DNA from: PALSA-505 sp036267135
GTDB lineage: Bacteria > Actinomycetota > Actinomycetes > Streptosporangiales > Streptosporangiaceae
NCBI GenBank assembly: GCA_036267135.1
Contig: DATAWQ010000159.1
Coordinates: 36,603-100,602 of the forward strand
Reading direction: 5' to 3'
DNA length: 64,000 bases
Part shown: in pieces, positions 17,428 to 25,775 of the stretch
Position numbering within the stretch: the stretch's first letter is position 1
Layout: the number at the start of each line of letters is the position of its first letter
Made by a program: the position numbers and the translations under genes
Notes under the pieces: model-generated
Told to the model about the DNA's origin: nothing
Database searches by the model: none
The model's input: the letters and a program-made list of their open reading frames with translations, nothing else

Positions 17428-18140
17428 GAGCCCACCGCCTCAACCGCCTCGACCGCCTGATCCGGCCGGTCTGGCCGGGCTGGCCGGTCCGCCACCGACG
17501 CCTTGCGCTGGGCGTGGAAGGCGAGGATCTGCAACTCGATCGACAGGTCGACCTTACGCACGTCCACATGGTCGGGGACGCTGAGAATGACCGGCGCGAA
17601 GTTGAGGATGCTGGTCACGCCGGCCGCCACCAGCCGGTCACAGACTCCCTGCCCGGATCCGGCCGGGGTGGCGATCACGCCGATCGACACCCGCTGCCGC
17701 CGGATCACCGCCTCCATCTCGTCGGAGTGCTGGACGGTGAGCCTGGCGATCCTGGTGCCCACGACGGTGGGGTCGGAGTCGAGCAGGGCGGCGATGCGGA
17801 AACCGCGCGAAGCGAAGCCGCCGTAGTTGGCCAGGGCGCGACCCAGGTTGCCAAGACCGATGATGGCGACCGGCCAGTCCTGGGTGAGACCCAGCTCGCG
17901 GGAGACCTGGTACACCAGGTACTCCACGTCGTAGCCGACCCCGCGGGTGCCGTAGGAACCGAGGTGGGACAGGTCCTTGCGGAGCTTGGCCGAGTTGACC
18001 CCCGCCGCGACCGCGAGTTCCTCGCTGGACACCGTGGCGGTGCCGTTCTCGGCGAGCTGGAACAGCGCACGCAGGTACACCGGCAGCCGGGCGACCGTGG
18101 CTTCCGGAATACCGTGACTGCCGTTGGCAGACTGTGACAT
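17424..18140 (-). CDS. rex: Redox-sensing transcriptional repressor Rex
   Basis: Winged-helix repressor that binds operators when NAD+ is high and releases them on binding NADH. 238 residues. N-terminal HTH (about 15-80) ends with the DNA-contacting KLRKDLSHLGSYGTRGVGYDV block. The C-terminal Rossmann fold has IIGLGNLGRALANY with GLGNLG at 95-100. First gene of the rex-hemA-hemC-cobA/hemD-hemB-hemL operon, the arrangement known from Streptomyces. A Rex operator lies about 100 bases upstream, so autoregulation is expected. Confidence 0.95.
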   Translation of the reverse strand: MSQSANGSHGIPEATVARLPVYLRALFQLAENGTATVSSEELAVAAGVNSAKLRKDLSHLGSYGTRGVGYDVEYLVYQVSRELGLTQDWPVAIIGLGNLGRALANYGGFASRGFRIAALLDSDPTVVGTRIARLTVQHSDEMEAVIRRQRVSIGVIATPAGSGQGVCDRLVAAGVTSILNFAPVILSVPDHVDVRKVDLSIELQILAFHAQRKASVADRPARPDRPDQAVEAVEAVGS

Positions 18141-18238
18141 GCGCCGCCGCTCCCTCGGGGGGTGGAACCGGCGACGGGCTCCTGCGGTGCGAGGGGTCCG
18201 CGCCCGCCGCTCAAGCTGTACGAGCCACGTTACGCCCT

Positions 18239-18256
18239 TGTGAATACATGCACAAA
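18239..18256 (-). promoter_or_regulatory. Rex operator (ROP)
   Basis: TTGTGAATACATGCACAA matches the known Rex consensus TTGTGAANNNNTTCACAA at all but one base. It lies upstream of rex and is the only such site I noticed in the window. It fits NADH-responsive control of the heme operon. Confidence 0.85.
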
Positions 18257-18324
18257 GTCAGCGGCCGACAGCCTCGCTGGCCAGGGGCGGCTGAGGGGCC
18301 GGGGTGGCCAGGGCGGCCGGGGAT

Positions 18325-19968
18325 TCAGTCGCCGGGGGTGTGGCCGAACAGCTGGGACAGGCCCGGCAGCGGCGACAGCTTGGCCTGCTGGGTGCCCAGC
18401 TCGATCACGTTGGTGGCCAGCACGAACGGCGCGCGCTCCACGTCGAAGCGCTTGATGTAGGAATGCCGCTTGTGCTCCTCGAAGGCCGTCTGGTCCCGGT
18501 AGACCTCGTAGAAGATCCGCTGCATGGGGGCGTTCGGCACCGAGTGCACCGCATACACGAGCGCATCAGGCTCGCTGGCACGGACCTCTTCGACCACCCG
18601 CTCGGCCAGCGCGTCGAACTCCTCGTCGCAGCCTTCGGCCAGCGTGTAGATGGCGATGAGGCCGAACAGGCGCTGTGTGGCGTCCCGGTCGACGCTGTCG
18701 GGCTCCGCCTCGACTCCGCCACCCCGCGCGCCCTGGCCACCGCGGCCCGCGGCACCGCGGCCCACCGCGTCCAGGCCAGCAGCCCCGAGCCCGGCCGCCG
18801 CACCCCCAGCCGCACCAGCACCCAGGCCGCCAGGGCCGAGCCCGCCAGGACCGCCGGTCCCGCCAGGACCCAGACCGCCGGGCCGGCCCAGGGTCCGCGG
18901 CTGCCAGACGCCGGTCCTGTCGGCGTCGGACAGGCCCGAAGTTTCGTCGTTCACCGGGGGGTCCGCGTCCTGCCGGTAGTCGCGGTCCCCGTTCTCCCGC
19001 CCGTTCATCCCGAATCCCCCGTCTTGCCGGTATCCCGCGAAACCGCCGTTCGACTCGTTACGGCGGCCTAGCCCGTACCAGTCCTCCTCCCCGAACTGCT
19101 GACCCGCGCCCGCCCCGAACTGCTGGCCGGCGCCCGCCCCGAGCTGCTGGCTGGCGCCGTTTTCCGTCCGCTGCGGGTAGTCCGCACCGAACGCCTTGGC
19201 CGCAGCGGGCTCGGCAGGCCTGACCGCTGCCGGATGGGCTCCCCAGCCCTCCGGCTCGTCGATCTCCTCATAACGCTCGTAGTCCTCGTCGTGCAGTGCA
19301 TCGAGCCTGACCTTGACCGCCGTCAGCCCCGCGAACGACGCGAGCACAGCACAGACGGCGCAAAGCGCGGGGTAGGCCAGGTTCGCCGGCAAGCTCAGCC
19401 GGAGCCCAAGGATGGCCACGGCCGCCACGCCCGCGGCGGCCAGAGCCAGCAGCGGGCGCCGCCAGCCGGGATCGTTGCGCAGCCGCACCAGGGCCGTGAC
19501 CAGCGTGATCACCACGGTGAGCACGGTCATCCCGGCGATCAGGCCGAGCACCGACCTCGGGATGATCTGGTAGTGGGCGGAACCGATGGGCCACGACTTG
19601 CCGAACGGTGTGGTTGCGAGCGGGTCGGTGATGAGCACCACCGCCCCCACCACGGTCAGCGCGGCGGCGATCAGCTTCGCGCCGAACCTGGCCGCTATGC
19701 TCCGGGCGGCCAGCTCGACCATTCCCCAGGCCAGCCACAGCGGGGCGATGAGCTGCGCGCCAACCTGCACCGCGCGGAACGTGCCCGACGAGTAGCCGTT
19801 GTGGGCGCCCAGCGCCTGGGCGCCGAGCGACACGGCGATGCTGGCCACCGCGCCAGCCCACGCGATGATGTCCATCCGCGGTGCGCGAATACACCGGCCG
19901 ACCAGCACACCGGTGCCAGCGGCGGCCAGGACGGCACAGGCGAACGTCACTATCACAGAAACATCCAT
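18325..19968 (-). CDS. Membrane protein fused to a C-terminal antibiotic-biosynthesis-monooxygenase-like domain
   Basis: 547 residues in three parts. Residues about 1-215 contain roughly seven hydrophobic helices (starting VSVIVTFACAVLAAAGTGVLVG), with no recognised transporter signature. Residues about 230-430 are a low-complexity Gly/Gln/Ala linker with QQFGAGAG repeats. Residues about 435-547 form a dimeric alpha/beta-barrel (ABM/quinol-monooxygenase type): FGLIAIYTLAEGCDEEFDALAERVVEEVRASEPDALVYAVHSV followed by FYEVYRDQTAFEEHKRHSYIKRF. ABM domains act on quinones or heme-like substrates, so a redox role at the membrane near the heme operon is possible but not shown. Upstream of rex-hem in the opposite sense of reading order, same strand direction away from it. 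Confidence 0.7.
   Translation of the reverse strand: MDVSVIVTFACAVLAAAGTGVLVGRCIRAPRMDIIAWAGAVASIAVSLGAQALGAHNGYSSGTFRAVQVGAQLIAPLWLAWGMVELAARSIAARFGAKLIAAALTVVGAVVLITDPLATTPFGKSWPIGSAHYQIIPRSVLGLIAGMTVLTVVITLVTALVRLRNDPGWRRPLLALAAAGVAAVAILGLRLSLPANLAYPALCAVCAVLASFAGLTAVKVRLDALHDEDYERYEEIDEPEGWGAHPAAVRPAEPAAAKAFGADYPQRTENGASQQLGAGAGQQFGAGAGQQFGEEDWYGLGRRNESNGGFAGYRQDGGFGMNGRENGDRDYRQDADPPVNDETSGLSDADRTGVWQPRTLGRPGGLGPGGTGGPGGLGPGGLGAGAAGGAAAGLGAAGLDAVGRGAAGRGGQGARGGGVEAEPDSVDRDATQRLFGLIAIYTLAEGCDEEFDALAERVVEEVRASEPDALVYAVHSVPNAPMQRIFYEVYRDQTAFEEHKRHSYIKRFDVERAPFVLATNVIELGTQQAKLSPLPGLSQLFGHTPGD
19091..19158. repeat. 24-bp tandem repeat in membrane-ABM gene
   Basis: Nearly three copies of a 24-base unit (starting CCGAACTGCTG) encode repeated QQFGAGAG in the linker between the membrane part and the ABM domain. 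Confidence 0.8.
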
Positions 19969-20117
19969 CGCCTCTAATGGTGCACGACATCACTGGCAAT
20001 GGGAAACGACCCTGTGTAACTCCCGTCCAGCCTGGCCGGCGCGTGGCCCAGCCATGGTCACGGGCGCACGGTCATCGGCACACCCCACCGGTGCCGGCAG
20101 CCCGTAGGCTTTGGGCC

Positions 20118-21017
20118 ATGAGGCGGCAGCCAGCGCGCCCGCGGGACGGGATGATCGCGGCCCAGGCGGCCGCCGCGGCCGCGAACGTCGGCCGGCTGAC
20201 GCCGGACCCCGATCCCCGCGCCGGCGCGTTCTTCGACGTAGACAACACCATCATGCGTGGCGCCTCGATCTACCACTTCGCCCGTGGCCTGGCCGCCCGC
20301 AAGCTGTTCACCACCCGGGATCTGGCCAGGATGACCTGGCAGCAGGTCTCGCTCCGGGTACGCGGCAGCGAGCACGCCGGGCACATGGCGGCGGCCAGGG
20401 ATTCCGCGCTCGCGTTCGTGGCCGGCTACAAGGCCGACGAGATCGTCCGGCTCGGCGAGGAGATCTACGACGAGACCATGGCCGACCGCATCTGGGAGGG
20501 CACCAGGGAACTGGCCCAGGCCCACCTGGACGCCGGGCAGCGAGTGTGGCTGGTCACGGCGACGCCGGTGGAGCTGGCCGAGATCATCGCCCGCAGGCTC
20601 GGGCTGACCGGTGCGCTGGGCACGGTGGCCGAGTCGGTCGACGGCGTCTATACCGGACGGCTGATCGGCGGCCTGCTGCACGGCCCGGCCAAAGCCGGCG
20701 CCGTGGTCGCCCTGGCCGCCAGGGAGGGGCTCGACCTGGAGCGCTGCTCCGCCTACACCGACTCCATCAACGACCTGCCGATGCTGCTGACCGTCGGTCA
20801 CCCGCACGTCGTCAACTCCGACGGGGAACTGCGCGCCGAGGCGCGCCGCCGGGACTGGCCGGTGCACGACTTCCGCACCGGCCGCCGGGCCGCCATGATC
20901 GCGCTGCCCGCCGCCGGAGCCGCGGGCGCCGTCGCCGGCGGCGTGGCGGCCGGGGTCGCCCTGCGCAAGCGGGGTCACCTGACCAGCCCACCGGCCCTGC
21001 TCAAGCGCCGGTACTAA
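20118..21017 (+). CDS. HAD-IB family phosphatase with C-terminal membrane anchor
   Basis: 299 residues. Motif I FFDVDNTIMRG supplies Asp40 and Asp42 (DxDxT). VWLVTATPVELAEIIA is motif II, and CSAYTDSINDLPML is motif IV with two acidic residues, the SerB-like HAD-IB set. After residue 255 comes a hydrophobic Ala/Gly stretch (IALPAAGAAGAVAGGVAAGVAL) and a basic tail, likely a membrane anchor. Start chosen at the ATG at 20118; longer upstream frame is not conserved. It is convergent to a PlsC-type acyltransferase; HAD-IB phosphatases and acyltransferases are often paired or fused in phospholipid turnover, which suggests action on a phosphorylated lipid. Confidence 0.85.
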   Translation: MRRQPARPRDGMIAAQAAAAAANVGRLTPDPDPRAGAFFDVDNTIMRGASIYHFARGLAARKLFTTRDLARMTWQQVSLRVRGSEHAGHMAAARDSALAFVAGYKADEIVRLGEEIYDETMADRIWEGTRELAQAHLDAGQRVWLVTATPVELAEIIARRLGLTGALGTVAESVDGVYTGRLIGGLLHGPAKAGAVVALAAREGLDLERCSAYTDSINDLPMLLTVGHPHVVNSDGELRAEARRRDWPVHDFRTGRRAAMIALPAAGAAGAVAGGVAAGVALRKRGHLTSPPALLKRRY

Positions 21018-21045
21018 CTGGGTCTGGCCTGGGTTCCAGCCGGTG

Positions 21046-21942
21046 CTAGCCGAACGCGGGCCCTCGCTCCGCCAGCAGGTCGCCCACCCGGCGCTGGATG
21101 CCGTCCCGCACCCGCCCGGCCAGGTCGGCCACGGCCAGTTCGTCGTCGGCCGCCGCCGCCCCGTAGCCGTCGGTGGGCACCGGCGCGCCGAACTCGATGA
21201 TCCAGTTCGACGGGAGCGGAATCATGCCGAGAAGACCGAACCAGGGGAACAGCGGGGTAACGGGAAAGTAAGGCAGGCCGAGTGTCTTGGCGAGCCATCG
21301 CGCATTACCGATCATCGGGTATATCTCCTCGGCCCCGACGATCGAGCACGGAATGATCGGCACGCCCGCCCGGATCGCCGTCCTGGCGAAGCCGCCCCGG
21401 CCGAACCTGCGTAGCTTGTATCGGTCACAAAAAGGCTTGCCTGTTCCCTTGTAACCTTCCGGGCAAACCCCGACTAGCTCGTCGGCGGCGAGCAATCGGT
21501 CCGCCTCAGAGCGCGAGGCAATCGTATGTCCACTCTTGCGCGCTAGCTCGGCGAGCAACGGCACTTCGTAGATCAGATCGGCGCCAAGCAGTCGCAGATT
21601 CCTATGCGCGCGATGCTCGTAAAACAGGCCCGCCTGAACCATGATCATGTCGAATGGCAACACTCCGGCGTGGTTGGCCACGACGAGAGCCGCACCGGAG
21701 TCAGGGACGTGCTCAAGCCCGCGCATCCTGACCCGGAACCAGTTGCGGTAGAGAAGGCGCGCGATTGGCATAAGCACCGAGGCATTGAAGTCGGGGTCAA
21801 AGCCGAACTCTTCCGTCCGCGGGCCGCCTTCCCGATACTGCCCCGCGAACCCTTCCAGGTACTGCTGTGCGAACCCGGTTACCTGCGCCAGCCGGTCTGG
21901 CGCTGGGCAGGCCAAATCCCGATCCGGTCGGGGATCGGTCAT
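21046..21942 (-). CDS. Lysophospholipid acyltransferase family protein (PlsC-like)
   Basis: 298 residues. The acyltransferase catalytic motif NHxxxxD appears as NHAGVLPFD (Asn90, His91, Asp98), and the second block VCPEGYKGTGKPF lies further on, as in PlsC-type glycerolipid acyltransferases. One weak hydrophobic region flanks the motif, fitting peripheral or monotopic membrane attachment. Convergent with the HAD-IB phosphatase gene 29 bases away. The central part (about 21,250-21,800) is less GC-rich than its neighbours. The acyl acceptor cannot be named. Confidence 0.85.
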   Translation of the reverse strand: MTDPRPDRDLACPAPDRLAQVTGFAQQYLEGFAGQYREGGPRTEEFGFDPDFNASVLMPIARLLYRNWFRVRMRGLEHVPDSGAALVVANHAGVLPFDMIMVQAGLFYEHRAHRNLRLLGADLIYEVPLLAELARKSGHTIASRSEADRLLAADELVGVCPEGYKGTGKPFCDRYKLRRFGRGGFARTAIRAGVPIIPCSIVGAEEIYPMIGNARWLAKTLGLPYFPVTPLFPWFGLLGMIPLPSNWIIEFGAPVPTDGYGAAAADDELAVADLAGRVRDGIQRRVGDLLAERGPAFG

Positions 21943-22101
21943 CCCGGCCGCCCGGAGCAGGCCTGCGGCGGGCAGGGTTTCGTCATCTCACACTGACTGT
22001 CATGGCACGGTGACTGTCATTACAGGTGACTGTCATCACACGTTTGGCTGGCGCCGGCCGGCCGGGACGTGACGAGCGTCGGCCGGCTGGGGCGCGCAGC
22101 T

Positions 22102-22200
22102 CTACTTCTTGTTCCTGCGCTGGATGCGGGTCTTCTTGAGCAGCTTGCGATGCTTCTTCTTAGCCATCCGCTTGCGGCGCTTCTTGATGACGGAGCCCAC
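22102..22200 (-). CDS. Small ribosomal protein bS22 (AURKAIP1/COX24 domain)
   Basis: A 32-residue, extremely basic peptide reading VGSVIKKRRKRMAKKKHR then KLLKKTRIQRRNKK, nearly the consensus of actinobacterial bS22, an extra protein of the small ribosomal subunit seen in mycobacterial ribosome structures. GTG start at 22200 with GAGGGTGG upstream. Located downstream of a small HTH gene, as Rv0500B follows Rv0500A in M. tuberculosis. Confidence 0.93.
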   Translation of the reverse strand: MGSVIKKRRKRMAKKKHRKLLKKTRIQRRNKK

Positions 22201-22392
22201 GGCACCACCCTCGGCCCTTCGGGCCTCACTCGACGGAACGGAAACGGGCATGCTGCCCGCCGCGCCCGTCACCGGGGGGCGGGGGCACGCCCGGTAAAGC
22301 GTACCGCCGCCTACCCGGTGCGGCCGCCAGTCGCCCAAGCCGTCGCGTTCGCCAGGGCCGGCCCTCCCGCCCCCCGCTGCCGTCGGCTGTGG

Positions 22393-22596
22393 TCAGGTGC
22401 TCGCCACGAAGGCTTCCTTCAAGTACTGATTGACCGCCTGTTCCGGCACTCGAAAGGAACGGCCCACCCGGATCGCTTCGAGCTCGCCGGAGTGGACCAG
22501 CCGGTACACGGTCATCTTGGACACCCGCATGATTGTGGCCACTTCGGCCACTGTCAGGAACCTGACTTCACTTAGGGGGGTTTCGCCTTCAGCCAT
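22393..22596 (-). CDS. Excisionase-like helix-turn-helix protein (Rv0500A type)
   Basis: 67 residues comprising a single MerR/excisionase-type HTH: FLTVAEVATIMRVSKMTVYRLVHSGELEAIRVGRSFRVPEQAVNQYL. Start ATG at 22596 begins MAEGETPLSEVRF; further upstream sequence is not conserved. Same architecture as the BldC-like protein at 2.1 kb. In actinobacteria this gene regularly sits between proC and the bS22 gene, as here. Target genes unknown. Confidence 0.88.
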   Translation of the reverse strand: MAEGETPLSEVRFLTVAEVATIMRVSKMTVYRLVHSGELEAIRVGRSFRVPEQAVNQYLKEAFVAST

Positions 22597-22784
22597 CCGA
22601 TGCTCTCTTCTGCGCGGAGCTAAGTACGCCCCTGTCCGTATAAACGACGCACCAGTCACGCACGCCTCCAGCGTAAGACGCGTTTGGAAAAGGGCAACCC
22701 CGGCGCGCTGCCACATTTCGGTGAAGGATCACCGTTCATGCGCCGCCGACACCCAAACCGGCTTGCGCACAGAATGGTATATTG

Positions 22785-23951
22785 TCACCCGCTAAGGCCA
22801 TGCGCAGGGAAAACAGCCGCACGGGTCGCGGCGATCGACCGGTCAACGGGATCGGCAAGATCTGAAGCCGACTCGTACGATATAAATTCGGGCGACACGC
22901 CGTCGGTCATGTTCTCCGGCGCATGTGTCCCAGTTCTGTCCTTCACGTATTCGCGCCAGGACATAGGTGTCGGCGTACGCGGGTCGATGGGCCGGCCCGC
23001 CGCTTCGGCCAGCAGGTGCGTCCAGCACCTGGGCACCACCTGCACCAGTTCGTACCCGCCGCCGCCGGTAACCAACCAGCGGCCGCCCGCCACCTCGTGC
23101 GCCAGCTCGTGCAGCACGGTCTGCGCCCGCCGCTGGGCGTCCAGGCTGAGTTCGAGGTGGGCCAGCGGGTCCAGCCGGTGGCTGTCACAGCCGTGCTGGC
23201 TGACCAGCACCTCCGGCCGGAACGCCCGGATCAGCGGCGGCACGATCGCGTCCAGCGCGCGCAGCCACCCGGCGTCGCCGGTGCCCGCGGGCAGCGCCAC
23301 GTTCACCGCCGTGCCCACCGCCTCGCCCCGGCCGGTCTCGGTCGGCAGGCCGGTCCCCGGAAACAGCGTGGCCGGGTGCTCGTGCAGGCTGATCGTCAGC
23401 ACCCTGGGGTCGTCGTAGAACGCGGCCTGCACGCCGTCCCCGTGGTGCACGTCCACGTCGACGTAGGCGATCCGGCCTGCCCCGTGGTCCAGCAGCCAGG
23501 CGATCGCGATCGCCGGGTCGTTGTAGATGCAGAACCCGCTGGCGCTGGCCCGCATCGCGTGGTGCAGCCCGCCCGCCACGTTCGCCGCGTGCTCGGCCTG
23601 CCCCGTCCACATCGCCCGCGCCGCGGCCAGGGTGGCCCCCGCGACCAGCGCGGACGCCTCGTGCATCCGGGGGAACACCGGGTCGTCCGGCGTGCCGAGC
23701 CCGTGCCACCTGTCCGCCCGGCCGGTCTCGCCCGACCGGCGTACCGCCTCGATGTACCCGGCGTCGTGCACCAGCTCGAGCTCTTCCTGGCTGGCGGGTG
23801 CGGGCACGATGAGCTGGACGTCGTCGAAGATCCCGAACGCCCGGGCCAGCTCGATGGTCAGCTCGACCCTGATCGGCGCCAGCGGATGCCCGGGCCCGAA
23901 GTCGTAGCCGGTCAGCCCGTCGTCCCAGGCGACCAGCAGATCGCAGGCCAT
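22785..23951 (-). CDS. Acetoin utilization protein AcuC (histone-deacetylase fold)
   Basis: 388 residues of the class I deacetylase fold. Zinc-site signature YVDVDVHHGDGVQAAFYDDPRV, upstream GGLHHAMRASASGFCIYNDPAIA, and the late GGGGYELVQV block are all present. AcuC-type enzymes deacetylate acetyl-CoA synthetase or other proteins. Start ATG lies 3 bases after the proC stop, so it is in an operon with proC and proline dehydrogenase. The C-terminus of about 20 residues is less GC-rich than the rest. Confidence 0.88.
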   Translation of the reverse strand: MACDLLVAWDDGLTGYDFGPGHPLAPIRVELTIELARAFGIFDDVQLIVPAPASQEELELVHDAGYIEAVRRSGETGRADRWHGLGTPDDPVFPRMHEASALVAGATLAAARAMWTGQAEHAANVAGGLHHAMRASASGFCIYNDPAIAIAWLLDHGAGRIAYVDVDVHHGDGVQAAFYDDPRVLTISLHEHPATLFPGTGLPTETGRGEAVGTAVNVALPAGTGDAGWLRALDAIVPPLIRAFRPEVLVSQHGCDSHRLDPLAHLELSLDAQRRAQTVLHELAHEVAGGRWLVTGGGGYELVQVVPRCWTHLLAEAAGRPIDPRTPTPMSWREYVKDRTGTHAPENMTDGVSPEFISYESASDLADPVDRSIAATRAAVFPAHGLSG

Positions 23952-23954
23952 GGC

Positions 23955-24773
23955 TCAGGCACCCCCCAGCTCGCGGCCCCGGTCCCTGGCCGCCTCGATC
24001 GCGGCCAGGAAGGCGGCCCGCACCCGGTGCCGCTCGAGCTCCCGCACCGCGGAGATCGTCGTCCCGCCCGGCGACGTGACCGCCTCGCGCAAGATCACCG
24101 GATGCTCGCCGGAGTCCCGCAGCATCGTCGCCGCCCCGTACACCGCCTGGGTCACCATCTCCAGGGCGGTCTGCCTTGGCATGCCGAGCAGGATGCCGGC
24201 GTCCACCATGGCCTCGACCAGGTAGTACACGTAGGCGGGCCCGCTCCCCGACAGCGCGGTCGCCGCGTCCTGCTGGCTCTCCGGTATCCGGATCACCCGG
24301 CCCACCGGCCGCAGCAGCTCCTCCGTCAGCCGCAGGTGCTCGTCCCCGGCGTGCGACCCGGCCGAGATCACGCTCATCGCCTCGTCCACCAGCACCGGCG
24401 TGTTCGACATGACCCGGACCACCGGGGTGTCGTCGGCCAGCCTGCGCTCGATGAACGACGTGGTGATGCCGGCCGCGACCGAGATGACCAGCCGGTCGGC
24501 GGGCACACTCGGCGCCACCTCGTCCAGCAGCCCGGCCATGTCCTGCGGCTTCACCGTCAGCACCAGGATGTCGGCGGCCTTGGCCGCGGCGGCCGCCCCC
24601 ATGACCGCGATCCCGTACCGCTCGTGCAGCTCGGCCGAACGCTGCGGCTGCCGCGCCACCGCGACGATCCCGGCCGGTGGCCGCCCCGCCCGCAGCAACC
24701 CGGAGATCAGCGCCTCGCCCATCTTGCCCGCGCCCAGGATGGCGATCACGGCGCTCGTTCCTGTCTTCGGCAT
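23955..24773 (-). CDS. proC: Pyrroline-5-carboxylate reductase
   Basis: Last step of proline synthesis: NAD(P)H reduction of pyrroline-5-carboxylate. 272 residues. Rossmann motif AILGAGKMGEALISGLL at the N-terminus, VKPQDMAGLLDEV in the middle, and the family signature near the C-terminus (LREAVTSPGGTTISAVRELE). Flanked upstream by proline dehydrogenase, which produces the same intermediate by oxidation, and downstream by acuC. Confidence 0.95.
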   Translation of the reverse strand: MPKTGTSAVIAILGAGKMGEALISGLLRAGRPPAGIVAVARQPQRSAELHERYGIAVMGAAAAAKAADILVLTVKPQDMAGLLDEVAPSVPADRLVISVAAGITTSFIERRLADDTPVVRVMSNTPVLVDEAMSVISAGSHAGDEHLRLTEELLRPVGRVIRIPESQQDAATALSGSGPAYVYYLVEAMVDAGILLGMPRQTALEMVTQAVYGAATMLRDSGEHPVILREAVTSPGGTTISAVRELERHRVRAAFLAAIEAARDRGRELGGA

Positions 24774-24779
24774 GGGCCG

Positions 24780-25709
24780 CTACCTCCTGGAGGCCAGCGA
24801 GCGCAGGAAGAACGTGAGGTTCGCCGGGCGCTCGATGAGACGCCGGGTCAGGTAGCCGTACCAGTCGCTGCCGTACGGCACGTAGACCCGGACCCTGGAT
24901 CCCTGGTTGGCCAGGCGGCGCTGCTCGGCCGGCCTGATGCCGTAGAGCATCTGGTACTCGAAGCTGTCGGCGGCCCGCCCGGCCAGGATGGCCTGCGCCT
25001 GGATGATCTCGATCAGCCGCGGGTCGTGCGTGGCCAGCATCGGGTAGCCGGGCCCGGCCAGCAGCGCCCGCAGGCACCGGACGTAGGACAGGTCGACCTG
25101 CCGCCGGTCGGTGAAGGCCACCTCCTCGGGCGCGTCGTAGGCGCCCTTGCACAGCCGGACCCGCGATCCGGCCAGCGCGCCGCAGTCGGCTTCGCTGCGC
25201 CGCAGGTAGGACTGGATCACGCAGCCCAGGTCGGGGAACTCGGCGCGCAGCTCGTGCAGCAGCCGCACGGTGGGCTCCACCAGGTGGTGGTCCTCCATGT
25301 CCATGGTCACGGTGGTGCCGGCGGCCGCGGCGGCGGCGCAGATCCGGGTGATGTTCTCGCGCGCGGTCTTGTCGCCGTGCTCCTTCAGGCCGAGCCCGAC
25401 CGCGGTGGGTTTGACCGACACCTCGGCCCGCCCGGCCCGGGCGTGGCCGCCGTCGGCCAGCCGCCCGAGCAGGCTGATGTACTGGTCGGCCGCGGCCGCC
25501 GCCTGCTCCGGGTCGGTGGTGTGCTCGCCCAGATGGTCCAGGGTGACGAGCAGCCCCTGCTCCAGCAGCTCCCTGGTCACCCTGAGCGCGTCGTCCTGCG
25601 TGGCGCCGGCCACGAACCTGGCGACTACGTCCTTGGTGAACGGGGCCGTGGTCACGACATCCCGGATCCGGTCGCTGGCCGAGACGGCCAGCATCACGCG
25701 GCGAAGCAC
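24780..25709 (-). CDS. Proline dehydrogenase
   Basis: FAD enzyme that oxidises L-proline to pyrroline-5-carboxylate. About 309 residues, the short monofunctional actinobacterial form. TIM-barrel motifs visible: VSVKPTAVGLGLKEHGD, TVTMDMEDHHLVEPT, CVIQSYLRRSEAD, LCKGAYDAPEEVAF and ATHDPRLIEIIQ, with the C-terminal FEYQMLYGIRPAEQRRL that closes the active site. Start: GTG at 25709 has AGGGAGG nine bases upstream; a TTG at 25718 directly abuts the ribosome site and is less likely. Six bases upstream of proC. Confidence 0.93.
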   Translation of the reverse strand: MLRRVMLAVSASDRIRDVVTTAPFTKDVVARFVAGATQDDALRVTRELLEQGLLVTLDHLGEHTTDPEQAAAAADQYISLLGRLADGGHARAGRAEVSVKPTAVGLGLKEHGDKTARENITRICAAAAAAGTTVTMDMEDHHLVEPTVRLLHELRAEFPDLGCVIQSYLRRSEADCGALAGSRVRLCKGAYDAPEEVAFTDRRQVDLSYVRCLRALLAGPGYPMLATHDPRLIEIIQAQAILAGRAADSFEYQMLYGIRPAEQRRLANQGSRVRVYVPYGSDWYGYLTRRLIERPANLTFFLRSLASRR

Positions 25710-25775
25710 AGCCGTCAACCTCCCTGGTCCCCACGGCTGGACATGGGGTAGCCAGCCGGGTCTTGACCGATCAGG

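Noticed and set aside
22923..25751. Very long open frame on the plus strand (942 codons)
   Set aside because: It is antisense to acuC, proC and proline dehydrogenase, which all have clear family motifs; its translation is Arg/Gly/His/Pro-rich with no domains, as expected from GC-rich shadow frames.
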